DNA of 25,786 nt from an uncultured Collinsella sp. (GTDB lineage Bacteria; Actinomycetota; Coriobacteriia; Coriobacteriales; Coriobacteriaceae): assembly GCA_958346165.1 (NCBI GenBank), contig CATVQO010000003.1:1-25786 (forward strand), in the 5' to 3' direction. Below are positions 1-6,615 of this stretch, in pieces. The translations under genes were made by a program, and so were the position numbers. The number at the start of each line of letters is the position of its first letter. Position 1 is the stretch's first letter. The notes below the pieces were generated by a model. The model made no database searches. It saw nothing but the letters and a program-made list of their open reading frames with translations, and was not told the origin of the DNA.

Positions 1-4
1 GTTT

Positions 5-61
5 GTCTAAATCTGTAACAGGTAGAGACGATTTAGCCCGCTAGATGTTACAGATTGAGAC
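5..61. repeat. 16-bp inverted repeat downstream of the DUF4867 gene
   Basis: Bases 5-20 and 46-61 are reverse complements at 15 of 16 positions; the core AATCTGTAACA is matched exactly at 10-20 and 46-56. The 25-nt loop holds a smaller TAG/CTA stem. It starts just after the stop codon of the DUF4867 gene (minus strand). There is no clear T-tract, so it is either an atypical terminator or a dispersed palindromic element. The arms are seen directly; the role is unknown. Confidence 0.6.
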
Positions 62-69
62 GGAAGATT

Positions 70-714
70 CTAGTCGCAGGCGATGTCGAGGTTCTTGCCG
101 ATGAGGCCTACGTAGCCGCCCTCGGCAGCCTTGGGGCTGTCGGCGTGGCAGAGAACCCACTTGTCTGCCTTCCAGTAGCAGTAGCTGTCACCGGCCGCGG
201 GCATGTCGGCCGCGGCCTCGGGGCGCGGACCATTGGTGCCAGCGGGCAGCGCCACCATCACCTGGAAGCCACCGTCGTCGACCATGCACGGCGTGTAGTG
301 GAGCGTGGTGTTGAAAACCTCGACGACCTTGCCCGCCGGCACGCGGAACGCCTTGACGCACGCGGTATCGAGCTTGCCGTCCTCGATCTCCCAGCGATGT
401 GCCACGAGCAGGATAAAGTCGCGTGCACCCAGGTTGAACTCGCTCGCGCGGTGGTACTCCAAGCAGTTGAGCTGCGTGTTGTGGCCGTTGCACCAGCCGA
501 GCTGGAAGGGACGACCGCCAAACATGAGAAAGCCCAGCTTATCGGCATCCTTGACGCCCTCGAGCTCCGGCGCGCTTGCTACGTACTTGCTGCCCTCGGG
601 GATGGGCGTAGCGGAAAGCGCCTCGAGCACGGGCGACGTAAGCTCGGACGGAACGTTATCCCAAACGTTGCCATAGGATTTGAACTCGGGATCGTTGACA
701 GAGTAGATATGCAT
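70..714 (-). CDS. DUF4867 family protein
   Basis: A 214-residue protein matching the DUF4867 family. The recognisable core includes GGRPFQLGWCNG, LEYHRASEFN, FRVPAGKVVEVF and TLHYTPC. The alternating hydrophobic pattern and the VPAG/TLHY motifs suggest a cupin-like beta fold, but no reaction is known for the family. From memory, relatives often lie in sugar catabolic loci of gut Firmicutes, which fits the isomerase, kinase and transketolase genes upstream here. An ATG at 714 is preferred over GTG at 720 because AGGAG sits 5 nt before the ATG but abuts the GTG. It has no signal peptide or membrane segment. It may assist the neighbouring sugar pathway, for example as an epimerase or lactone/aldose handling enzyme; that is a guess. 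Family call is confident, function is not. Confidence 0.85.
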   Translation of the reverse strand: MHIYSVNDPEFKSYGNVWDNVPSELTSPVLEALSATPIPEGSKYVASAPELEGVKDADKLGFLMFGGRPFQLGWCNGHNTQLNCLEYHRASEFNLGARDFILLVAHRWEIEDGKLDTACVKAFRVPAGKVVEVFNTTLHYTPCMVDDGGFQVMVALPAGTNGPRPEAAADMPAAGDSYCYWKADKWVLCHADSPKAAEGGYVGLIGKNLDIACD

Positions 715-723
715 GTTCACTCC

Positions 724-749
724 TGTTCGTAAATGTGACTATACGAACA
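724..749. promoter_or_regulatory. Operator-like inverted repeat upstream of the DUF4867 gene
   Basis: TGTTCGTA (724-731) and TACGAACA (742-749) form a perfect 8-bp inverted repeat with a 10-nt spacer. A TATAGT hexamer on the minus strand (743-738) lies inside it and could be the -10 box for the DUF4867 gene, although no good -35 is evident. The position and symmetry suit a repressor site. They also suggest that this gene has its own regulated promoter after the luxS terminator. Confidence 0.45.
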
Positions 750-798
750 TTCTAGAACAAACACGGGCGATTTTGAACGCTCGCCCCGACCAATCAAC

Positions 799-830
799 AA
801 AAAGGCGCCCCCGCATAAGCGAAGGCGCCT
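799..830 (-). terminator. Rho-independent terminator of luxS
   Basis: On the minus strand AGGCGCC (830-824) pairs with GGCGCCT (809-803), with a further small CGC/GCG stem in the loop, followed by TTTTT (803-799). It lies about 30 nt after the luxS stop codon. Confidence 0.8.
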
Positions 831-858
831 AATGCGCTCGTTTTGGGCGATAAAGCCC

Positions 859-1347
859 TTACGCCTGCTGATAGTGCAGGTGCTTCTCGTCGATATCGGC
901 CAGGTCGCGGTCGAGGTAGCGGCGCGCAAGCCAGTTGGCCATGGGAAGGTTCTGGTCCAGGTAGTTGCCGCACTCCTCGGGAGCGGCACCGGGGACATCG
1001 CCCTCAAAGTCGGCGACAAACTCGAACAGCTCACGCACGAGCGGCAGGATCTCCTCGCTCGTCACCTCGCCAAATACGACGAGGTAAAAGCCCGTGCGGC
1101 AGCCCATGGGGCCAAAGTAGACAATGCGGCCCGACCACTCGGCATGATTGCGAAGGAACGTCGCGCCCAGGTGCTCGATGGTGTGGCACTCGGCCGTGTT
1201 CATGACCGGCTCCTTGTTGGGCGTGGTCAGGCGCAGGTCAAACGTGGTGACGGCGGCGCCGGTCGCCGGATCGCGGTCGATGCGGCTCACATACACGCCG
1301 GGCTCAAGCAGCAGATGATCAACAGAAAAGCTGGCGATGCGCTCCAT
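859..1347 (-). CDS. luxS: S-ribosylhomocysteine lyase LuxS
   Basis: A 162-residue cytoplasmic enzyme that cleaves S-ribosylhomocysteine to homocysteine and DPD, the precursor of autoinducer-2, in the activated methyl cycle. The metal-binding HTIEH motif (H55, H59) and C126 in the ECGNY segment match the family metal ligands. C83 in GPMGCRTGFY is the conserved catalytic cysteine. Length is normal for LuxS. ATG at 1347 is preceded by GAGAGGATC. Sugar genes flank it on both sides, but it is bounded by a terminator at each end (1424-1461 upstream, 799-830 downstream), so it is probably a separate transcription unit. No AI-2 uptake (lsr) genes are present here. Confidence 0.96.
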   Translation of the reverse strand: MERIASFSVDHLLLEPGVYVSRIDRDPATGAAVTTFDLRLTTPNKEPVMNTAECHTIEHLGATFLRNHAEWSGRIVYFGPMGCRTGFYLVVFGEVTSEEILPLVRELFEFVADFEGDVPGAAPEECGNYLDQNLPMANWLARRYLDRDLADIDEKHLHYQQA

Positions 1348-1361
1348 GGCAGATCCTCTCG

Positions 1362-1450
1362 GTAGTCAATTTGGGACGGGGCTCTTTTAGCTGGTTCGAA
1401 TGGTCGCACCAATCATACCAGTCAAAAAAGCCCCGTCCCAAATAAGCTAC
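1362..1450. repeat. 89-bp long palindromic element in the luxS leader
   Basis: Bases 1362-1387 and 1425-1450 are near-perfect reverse complements sharing GTAG, then four differing bases, then TTTGGGACGGGGCT. The interior is itself almost palindromic (CTGGT/ACCAG, then TGGT-GCG-ACCA). The 22-bp outer sequence at 1362-1383 recurs exactly, inverted, at 14154-14175. This looks like two terminator-type half elements facing each other, or a REP/MITE-like unit. Confidence 0.65.
1412..1441 (-). promoter_or_regulatory. Possible luxS promoter with extended -10
   Basis: On the minus strand TGGTATGAT (1420-1412) fits an extended -10 box, and TTGGGA (1441-1436) lies 18 nt upstream as a weak -35. It overlaps the terminator of the preceding gene. 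Transcription would start about 60 nt before the luxS ATG. Confidence 0.35.
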
Positions 1451-1461
1451 CTGGGACGGGG
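1424..1461 (-). terminator. Terminator after the FGGY kinase gene
   Basis: On the minus strand CCCCGTCCCA (1461-1452) pairs perfectly with TGGGACGGGG (1440-1431) around an 11-nt loop, followed by C and TTTTTT (1429-1424). The stem and loop closely resemble the terminator at 14150-14187. Confidence 0.8.
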
Positions 1462-1487
1462 ATCAATGAGTTTATAATCCCCGTCCC
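1453..1487. repeat. 11-bp hairpin overlapping the kinase terminator
   Basis: GGGACGGGGAT (1453-1463) and ATCCCCGTCCC (1477-1487) pair perfectly around a 13-nt loop. The left arm is also the 5' arm of the terminator at 1424-1461 on the minus strand, so the two hairpins exclude each other, as in an attenuator. Confidence 0.65.
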
Positions 1488-1499
1488 GGAAAAATCATG

Positions 1500-2990
1500 C
1501 TAGGCAGTGTACGCGATTGTAGCGTCGACAGCGTGGCGCCAGCCGGCGATCTTTTTGGCGCGTTCGTCGGCGGTCATGGCAGGCTCCACGATGCCGCGGG
1601 CGCCGTAGACGTCGACGACATCGCGCGTGTACATGCCCAGCGCAATACCGCAGGCCCAGGCCGCACCCAGGCCGCTCATCTCGTCGTTGCTCGCGATGCG
1701 GATGGGCGAGCCAACCAAGTCGCTCTCAAACTGCATCAGGTACGCGTCGCGCGTGGGACCGCCGTCAACACGAAGCTCGGCCAATGCCGCACCCGAATCC
1801 TCGACCATCGCATCAATCACGTCAAAGATCTGATAGGCGATCGACTCGTCGGCGGCCTTCACGAATTCCGCGCGACCCGTGGTGCGCGTCATGCCAAAGA
1901 CGCAGCCCTCGGCGTCACTCGCCCAGTGCGGCGCGCCCAAACCGGTAAACGCCGGCACAAAGTAGACGCGGCTCGCCGGATTGGCGGCGTAGCACAGGTC
2001 GGTAACTTCCTCGGGGTTGTTGATGAGCTCCAGATCGTCGCGCAGCCACGTCTTGACGGCGCCGGCGTAGCTCACGTTGCCCTCGAGCACGTACTCGGTC
2101 ACGCCGTCCATACGCCATGCGAGCGAGCTCGAAAGCCCATGCGAGCTGGCAACGAACTCGTCGCCGACGTTCATCATGACCGAGCTGCCGGTGCCATAGG
2201 TCGCCTTGGCCATACCGCGGCTGTGGCAACCCTGCGCGAACAAGGCCGCATGGCTGTCGCCGAGCACGCCGTGAATGGGCACGGGTGCCGGCAAAAAGCC
2301 GCCCAGGTCCGTCGTGCCGAACAGGCCATCGGAATCGGTCACCTGCGGCAGGCAGGCCACGTCGATGCCAAAGGCCTCGCACACCGGCTCGCTCCAGCAG
2401 CCACGGCGCAGGTCAAAGAGCTGCGTGCGGCTGGCGTTAGACCAGTCGCAGCGGAACTCCGCGCCGCCCGTGAGCGTCCAGACCACCCAGGCATCGATGG
2501 TGCCCAGGCAAAGCTCGCCCGCCGCCGCGGCCTCGGCAGCCGCGGGAACGTTCGCGAGAATCCAGGCCATCTTGCCCGCCGGATAGTAGGGCGAGAGCAC
2601 CAGGCCCGTCGTGTCACGCACCAGCTCGGCCACGCCCTCGCGCGCGGCCAGCTCGTCGCATAGCTCGCGGGCGCGGGCGCACTGCCACACCACGGCGTCG
2701 CACAGCGGCTCGCCCGTCGTGCGGTTCCAGGCAACGGTGGTCTCGCGCTGGTTGGAGATGCCGATACCGGCGACGTCGGCCGGGTCGACCCCGGTCTCCT
2801 CCACCACAGCGCGCGCCACGGCCAGCACGTTGGCGGCAATCTCGGCCGGATCATGGCTCACCCAGCCGGCCTCGTTGACAATCTGGCGATGCGAGCGATC
2901 GGCACGATGAATCAAATGGCCGCCCTCGTCCACCAGCAGCGCCTTGGTGCCCTGCGTGGATTGATCGATTCCGATGATGTATTTGCTCAT
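1500..2990 (-). CDS. FGGY-family carbohydrate kinase, glycerol-kinase-like (candidate apulose kinase)
   Basis: A 496-residue ATP-dependent sugar/polyol kinase of the FGGY family. The N-terminal phosphate-binding stretch is GIDQSTQGTKALL (7-19). Residues that contact glycerol in E. coli GlpK are present at matching places: R82 and E83 in NQRETT, W102 in VVWQ, Y135 and D245 in GDSHAAL. The PAFTGLGAPHW motif and DGGPTRDAYLMQ segment lie in the C-terminal domain. It differs from true GlpK near the active site: GDSHAAL instead of GDQQAAL, and DQSTQGTK instead of DQGTTSSR. A plain glycerol kinase is possible. However, it follows an isomerase and a split transketolase on the same strand, and no glycerol genes are nearby, so a ketose kinase such as apulose kinase is more attractive. 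ATG at 2990 has an AGGAG site. A 174-nt gap separates it from the transketolase gene. Confidence 0.85.
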   Translation of the reverse strand: MSKYIIGIDQSTQGTKALLVDEGGHLIHRADRSHRQIVNEAGWVSHDPAEIAANVLAVARAVVEETGVDPADVAGIGISNQRETTVAWNRTTGEPLCDAVVWQCARARELCDELAAREGVAELVRDTTGLVLSPYYPAGKMAWILANVPAAAEAAAAGELCLGTIDAWVVWTLTGGAEFRCDWSNASRTQLFDLRRGCWSEPVCEAFGIDVACLPQVTDSDGLFGTTDLGGFLPAPVPIHGVLGDSHAALFAQGCHSRGMAKATYGTGSSVMMNVGDEFVASSHGLSSSLAWRMDGVTEYVLEGNVSYAGAVKTWLRDDLELINNPEEVTDLCYAANPASRVYFVPAFTGLGAPHWASDAEGCVFGMTRTTGRAEFVKAADESIAYQIFDVIDAMVEDSGAALAELRVDGGPTRDAYLMQFESDLVGSPIRIASNDEMSGLGAAWACGIALGMYTRDVVDVYGARGIVEPAMTADERAKKIAGWRHAVDATIAYTA

Positions 2991-3047
2991 GTACTCTCCT
3001 GTCTCCCCCGCCGGTTCAAAAACTAAAACCCGACGGACAAGGAGCGA

Positions 3048-3148
3048 GCGGCCACCAAGTGCCGCAGATTGCCGTGAAAGAGGAGCGCCGCGTACTTTGC
3101 GTACGCAAGCGACGGTTTGAACGGCAAGGTGCGGTGCTTGGCGGCCGC
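3048..3148. repeat. Palindromic intergenic element between transketolase and kinase genes
   Basis: Bases 3048-3075 and 3121-3148 are reverse complements at 23 of 28 positions (shared blocks GCGGCC, CCAAG, CCGCA, TTGCCGT). The centre contains a second palindrome, GCGTAC-TTTGC-GTACGC. It fills most of the 2991-3164 gap inside an otherwise tight operon, which suggests an inserted REP/MITE-like unit that can fold into a long hairpin in the mRNA. It may lower or stabilise expression of the downstream kinase; that is inference. Confidence 0.55.
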
Positions 3149-3164
3149 GCAGCGTCTGTGTCTA

Positions 3165-4103
3165 CTAGTTGCCGAGGAACTCGGCGACCGTCTTGGCAAT
3201 GCCTTCGCCCGTCAGGCCGTAGTGCGCAAAGACCTCGGGGCTCGTGCCGGTGATGACCGGCGCGTCGGGCAGGGAGAGGCACTTGACCGGACGCGGGCAA
3301 TGCTCACCCACCACCTGCGCGACCATGGAACCCAGGCCGCCGAAGGGGCTGTGCTCCTCGACGGTCACGACGGCGCGCGTGGCGCCGGCGGCCTCAATCA
3401 CGGCCTCGGTGTCGAGCGGCTTGACGCAGTACATGTCGAGCACCGTTGCCGAGATGCCCTGCTCGGCCAGCAGGTCGGCGGCGTCCACGGCATGGCGGAC
3501 CATCTCGCCGGTGGCGACGAGCGTCACATCGGTGCCGCGGCGCACCCAAGTGGCGCGATCCATCTGGAACGGGCACTCGTCCTCGGTGTACACGTCCTCG
3601 ACCGGATTGCGGCCCACGCGGATATAGGCCGGCTTGTTATCGGCTGCCAGGGCGCGCACGAGCTCGGCGGTCTGGAAGCGGTCGCTTGGCAGATACACGC
3701 GCATGTTGGGAATCGCGCTCATGGCGGCGATATCCTGCGCGGAGTGGTGGCTCATGCCCAGGGCGCCGTAGGACACGCCGCCCGAGATACCGATGAGCTT
3801 GACGTTGGTGTTGGAATACGAGACGTCGACTTTGCACTGCTCATACGAGCGCGTGGTCACAAAGGACGCCGGCGAAGCGGCCCAGGCCTTCTTGCCGCAC
3901 GAAGCCATACCGGCAGCGATGCTCACCAGGTCCTGCTCGGCAATGCCGACCTCAACGGACTGCTGAGGATACTGATCAAAGAACGGCGTGAGCGACGCGG
4001 AGCCACGGGAGTCAGAGCACAGGACGACGATGTCCTTATCGGTCTTCGCGGCCTCGAGCAGCGTGTCGCAGATAACCTTGCGATTGGCGATCTTGTTAGC
4101 CAT
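3165..4103 (-). CDS. Transketolase, C-terminal subunit (pyrimidine-binding and C-terminal domains)
   Basis: A 312-residue protein with the transketolase Pyr domain and C-terminal domain only. VEVGIAEQDLVSIAAG contains E56, the glutamate that activates thiamine diphosphate. The middle SYGALGMSHHSAQDIA and the GRNPVEDVY region are typical of split transketolases. It must pair with the N-terminal subunit encoded just upstream. The two genes overlap by 8 nt (4096-4103), a sign of translational coupling and fixed stoichiometry. ATG at 4103 is chosen because the longer frame from 4157 has no family similarity in its extra residues. In this setting the pair resembles apulose-4-phosphate transketolase (AptAB), which transfers a two-carbon unit. 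A general pentose-phosphate transketolase or a DXS-like role cannot be excluded. Confidence 0.9.
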   Translation of the reverse strand: MANKIANRKVICDTLLEAAKTDKDIVVLCSDSRGSASLTPFFDQYPQQSVEVGIAEQDLVSIAAGMASCGKKAWAASPASFVTTRSYEQCKVDVSYSNTNVKLIGISGGVSYGALGMSHHSAQDIAAMSAIPNMRVYLPSDRFQTAELVRALAADNKPAYIRVGRNPVEDVYTEDECPFQMDRATWVRRGTDVTLVATGEMVRHAVDAADLLAEQGISATVLDMYCVKPLDTEAVIEAAGATRAVVTVEEHSPFGGLGSMVAQVVGEHCPRPVKCLSLPDAPVITGTSPEVFAHYGLTGEGIAKTVAEFLGN

Positions 4104-4932
4104 TGATGGCCTCCTTATGGGCAGCGAAATCGGCGATGATCTGGGCATATTCCTCATCGTTGGGCAGGTGATGATGCCAGCTGGCCTTGTCCTCCATGAC
4201 GGGCGAGCCGTAGCCCTTCACCGTGTTGAGGATGATGACCGTGGGCTTACCCTTGGTCTCGGCAGCAAGCGTCAGCGCAGCGTCAATCGCCTGGACGTCG
4301 TTGCCCGGAATGGAGAGCACGTTCCACCCAAAGGCAGCCCAGCGCTCCTCCTGCGAATCCTGCTTCATGACGTCCTCGGTGCTGCCGCTAATCTGCAGGC
4401 GGTTGCGGTCCACGAGCGCGCACAGGTTATCGAGCTGATAGTTGCCGCCGCTCATGGCGCCCTCCCAGACCGAACCCTCGGCAAGTTCGCCGTCGCCCAT
4501 GATGGTGTAGACGCGGTAGTCGCGGCCGTCCATCTTGCCGGCGAGCGCCATGCCCACGGCCACGGGCAGGCCGTGGCCCAGCGAGCCCGAGTTCATCTCG
4601 ATGCCCTTGAGCTTGTTGTTGGGGTGGCCGATGTAGGGGCTGCCGAACTTGGAGAAGCGGGCCTTGACGTCGTCGAGGTCAAGATAGCCCTCGTGGCAGA
4701 GCACCGCGTAGTAGGCCTCCATGGCGTGCCCCTTGGAAAGCACGAAGCGATCGCGGTTGGGATCGTCGATGGTCTCGGGTGAAATGTTGAGGTGGTTGGC
4801 ATAGAGGGTCATGAGGGCGTCGATCACCGACATGTCACCGCCGATGTGGCCGCCGGCACCAGCCATGATGATATCGACGCAATCGCGGCGAAGATCCCAA
4901 CGCAGGGACTCAAGCTCTTCGATAGTTGCCAT
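4096..4932 (-). CDS. Transketolase, N-terminal subunit (thiamine diphosphate-binding domain)
   Basis: A 278-residue protein covering the transketolase PP domain. GDGELAEGSVWEGA (from residue 146) with N177 forms the thiamine diphosphate/magnesium motif. H29 in GGHIGGDMS and H69 in SKGHAMEAYY are active-site histidines of the family. Full-length transketolase has about 660 residues; here the enzyme is split in two genes, as in many Firmicutes, archaea and the AptA/AptB pair of apiose pathways. ATG at 4932 lies 2 nt after the isomerase stop codon, with a GAGGAG site inside the isomerase 3' end. The two genes are therefore co-transcribed and their translation is probably coupled. Confidence 0.92.
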   Translation of the reverse strand: MATIEELESLRWDLRRDCVDIIMAGAGGHIGGDMSVIDALMTLYANHLNISPETIDDPNRDRFVLSKGHAMEAYYAVLCHEGYLDLDDVKARFSKFGSPYIGHPNNKLKGIEMNSGSLGHGLPVAVGMALAGKMDGRDYRVYTIMGDGELAEGSVWEGAMSGGNYQLDNLCALVDRNRLQISGSTEDVMKQDSQEERWAAFGWNVLSIPGNDVQAIDAALTLAAETKGKPTVIILNTVKGYGSPVMEDKASWHHHLPNDEEYAQIIADFAAHKEAING

Positions 4933-4934
4933 TT

Positions 4935-6335
4935 CTACTCTCCTCGCAGGTAGGCTTTGACGTCTTCTTCGATGGGATCGTACAGGTCGGGCTGGATGCC
5001 GATGTACTTGCAGGCCTCGTAGAGCACCGGCACCACGTTGGCGTGAATAGCGACGCAGTGGTGGATGTAGGGGCCCTCGACGATCTTGGCCTCGAGGCGC
5101 TTGAGGTTTTCGACCTCGACCCACAGGTAGGTGCCCATGCCGGCCGGGCCGTCGATGCCGCGGGCGTTGCCCAGCAGCAGCGAATACTCGCCGTTGTCGC
5201 CGTCAAAGCGGGCAAGGGTGAGATCGCCGTGCTTGGCCTCGGCCGTCAGCGCGCCGGGGTGGTCGAAAGCCAGCGGGTAGGTGAGCTTGGGCTTGACGGC
5301 CGCGCAGCTGCAGGGCCAGGGACCGCAGTGCTGCAGCAGCTCGCCGTTCTCGTTATCGGGATGGCGCACGGTCCAGTCGGCGAACATGCCGCGGTGACGG
5401 CCCAGGTCGGCGGCCTCGACCATCAGCGCGGTGATGGCGCCGTGGATATCGGTCTCGCAGACGACGGGAATGCCCATCTCGTTGAGGATGGCGTTGGCGG
5501 CGCAGGGCATAATGCCCAGCTCGTCCTGCAGGGCGTTCCAGCACTGGATGGCGCCGGCGTTGCAGCCGTACTTCTCGACCAGGCGCTTCATAGCGATGGC
5601 GAGCCCTGCGACCGCGGGGACCTTGTCCTCGGGTATGCAGATCTCAAAGCTGTTGCGAATGTGGTCGAGCATGGCGGCCATGGCCTGCTCGTCGGCCTGA
5701 GCGTCGCGCACAGCCTGAACAAGTTCGGTCATGGGGATGGGCGAAAGCTGAATATTGAACTTCTCAAGCAGCTCGCCCTCGTTGCACATGGTGGACCAGA
5801 AGTCGAACGGACGGGTCGCCATCTGCAGGATGCGCGTGTGCTTGAAGGTCTTGACCACGTTGCACACGGCCAAAAAGTCCCAGACGCCGCGCTCGAACTC
5901 GGGATCGGTCAGGCGGCAGTTGGTCATATAGGTAAAGGGAACCTGGAAGCGGCGCAGAACCTTGCCAGTGGCGAACAGGCCGCACTGGCTATCGCGCAGG
6001 CGGGTGCCGTCGGGCTCGGGGCGCTCGTCGCGCGGGCCCCACAGCAGCACAGGCAGACCGAGCTCGCGGGCAAGGCGGGCGCAAACGTACTCGGTGCCAA
6101 AGTTGGCGTGGCACAGCATGATGCCGTCGACGCCCTCGGCGCGGAACTTCTTGACGATAGGCTCGATATGGCTGTCGTCAAACAGCAGGCCCTCGTCGTT
6201 AATGTCGTCGATGTCCACGATGTCGACACCGATCTCGCGCAGGCGGTCAGCCGTCAGGCCGCGATACTTAAGCGCGTCCGGCGCGCTAAAGATGCTGCGG
6301 CGCGTGGGCACAAAGCCGAGCTTAATCTTATCCAT
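4935..6335 (-). CDS. L-fucose/D-arabinose isomerase-family sugar isomerase (COG2407)
   Basis: A 466-residue cytoplasmic protein of the FucI/AraA isomerase superfamily. Candidate metal ligands are E294 in VVCETDIHG, D320 in MFADW and H425/H426 in GPYIHHCVAIHA. The E-D distance (26 residues) is close to that in E. coli FucI (E337 to D361). It is shorter than FucI (about 590 residues), as usual for the COG2407 group. It should interconvert an aldose and a ketose using a divalent metal. It heads the block isomerase, split transketolase, kinase, so its ketose product probably feeds the kinase. D-apiose is my preferred substrate given the neighbouring GH140-like gene; L-fucose, D-arabinose or another pentose are alternatives. 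ATG at 6335 follows GGGGAGG by 6 nt. Confidence 0.82.
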   Translation of the reverse strand: MDKIKLGFVPTRRSIFSAPDALKYRGLTADRLREIGVDIVDIDDINDEGLLFDDSHIEPIVKKFRAEGVDGIMLCHANFGTEYVCARLARELGLPVLLWGPRDERPEPDGTRLRDSQCGLFATGKVLRRFQVPFTYMTNCRLTDPEFERGVWDFLAVCNVVKTFKHTRILQMATRPFDFWSTMCNEGELLEKFNIQLSPIPMTELVQAVRDAQADEQAMAAMLDHIRNSFEICIPEDKVPAVAGLAIAMKRLVEKYGCNAGAIQCWNALQDELGIMPCAANAILNEMGIPVVCETDIHGAITALMVEAADLGRHRGMFADWTVRHPDNENGELLQHCGPWPCSCAAVKPKLTYPLAFDHPGALTAEAKHGDLTLARFDGDNGEYSLLLGNARGIDGPAGMGTYLWVEVENLKRLEAKIVEGPYIHHCVAIHANVVPVLYEACKYIGIQPDLYDPIEEDVKAYLRGE

Positions 6336-6356
6336 GTACGTCCTCCCCTAGTTACA

Positions 6357-6407
6357 TGTTCAGTAAACAGACGCGTGTTTCGTTTTGTTCTGTTTACTAA
6401 ATGTTTT
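6357..6407. promoter_or_regulatory. Operator-like cluster before the isomerase operon
   Basis: TGTTCAGTAAACA (6357-6369) is a TGTT-N5-AACA palindrome. AGTAAACAG (6362-6370) and CTGTTTACT (6390-6398) form a perfect 9-bp inverted repeat with a 19-nt spacer. TACTAAATGTTT (6395-6406) resembles TAGTAAATGTTT upstream of the second lacI gene (14065-14076). The sites lie 22-72 nt upstream of the isomerase ATG, where a LacI-type repressor could block transcription. Confidence 0.5.
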
Positions 6408-6442
6408 ACTCTTTTGTTTAGAAGTGTAACGCGAAATACCCG

Positions 6443-6472
6443 TAAACGGTAGAGAAATCAGCCTAAACGGTA
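6443..6472. repeat. Direct repeats spaced 21 bp upstream of the isomerase operon
   Basis: TAAACGGTA occurs at 6443-6451 and again at 6464-6472, exactly 21 bp (two helical turns) apart. Further upstream GTATGT (6470-6475) and ACATAC (6487-6492) form an inverted pair. Same-face direct repeats are typical of activator sites; no factor can be named. Confidence 0.4.
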
Positions 6473-6498
6473 TGTAAACAAACTGAACATACAAGGGG

Positions 6499-6525
6499 AA
6501 CAAAAGAGGGCCCCGAAGGGCCCTC
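6499..6525 (-). terminator. Rho-independent terminator of the PTS operon
   Basis: GAGGGCCC (6506-6513) and GGGCCCTC (6518-6525) form a perfect 8-bp stem with a CGAA/TTCG tetraloop. On the minus strand it is followed by TTTTGTT (6505-6499). It closes the operon ending with the IIA gene and separates it from the isomerase operon. Confidence 0.85.
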
Positions 6526-6615
6526 CCTATCCGCACATGTATGTAAACGAATCAACACCGCCCTGTTACCGCGAGTACACCACCCACGGTGATAAGCCGG
6601 CAGCAAAGTCCGTGG

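Noticed and set aside
859..1347. luxS as part of an AI-2 processing or sugar operon
   Set aside because: No lsr genes are present, and terminators on both sides indicate a separate unit; its position inside the locus may be chance.
1362..1487. CRISPR-like interpretation of the repeated GGGACGGGG motifs
   Set aside because: Repeats are too short, in alternating orientation and without regular spacers; they are hairpin arms.
4104..4157. Longer N-terminus for the C-terminal transketolase subunit
   Set aside because: The extra 17 residues overlap the upstream gene in another frame and have no transketolase similarity; ATG at 4103 gives the normal domain start.
4926..6452. Long plus-strand frame opposite the isomerase gene (508 codons), with similar ones at 1497-2663, 7128-8636, 8682-9668, 13082-13984, 14415-15362, 19247-20401 and 22642-23844
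   Set aside because: They mirror well recognised minus-strand genes, have histidine/glycine/arginine-rich translations without family motifs, and arise from high GC at third codon positions.
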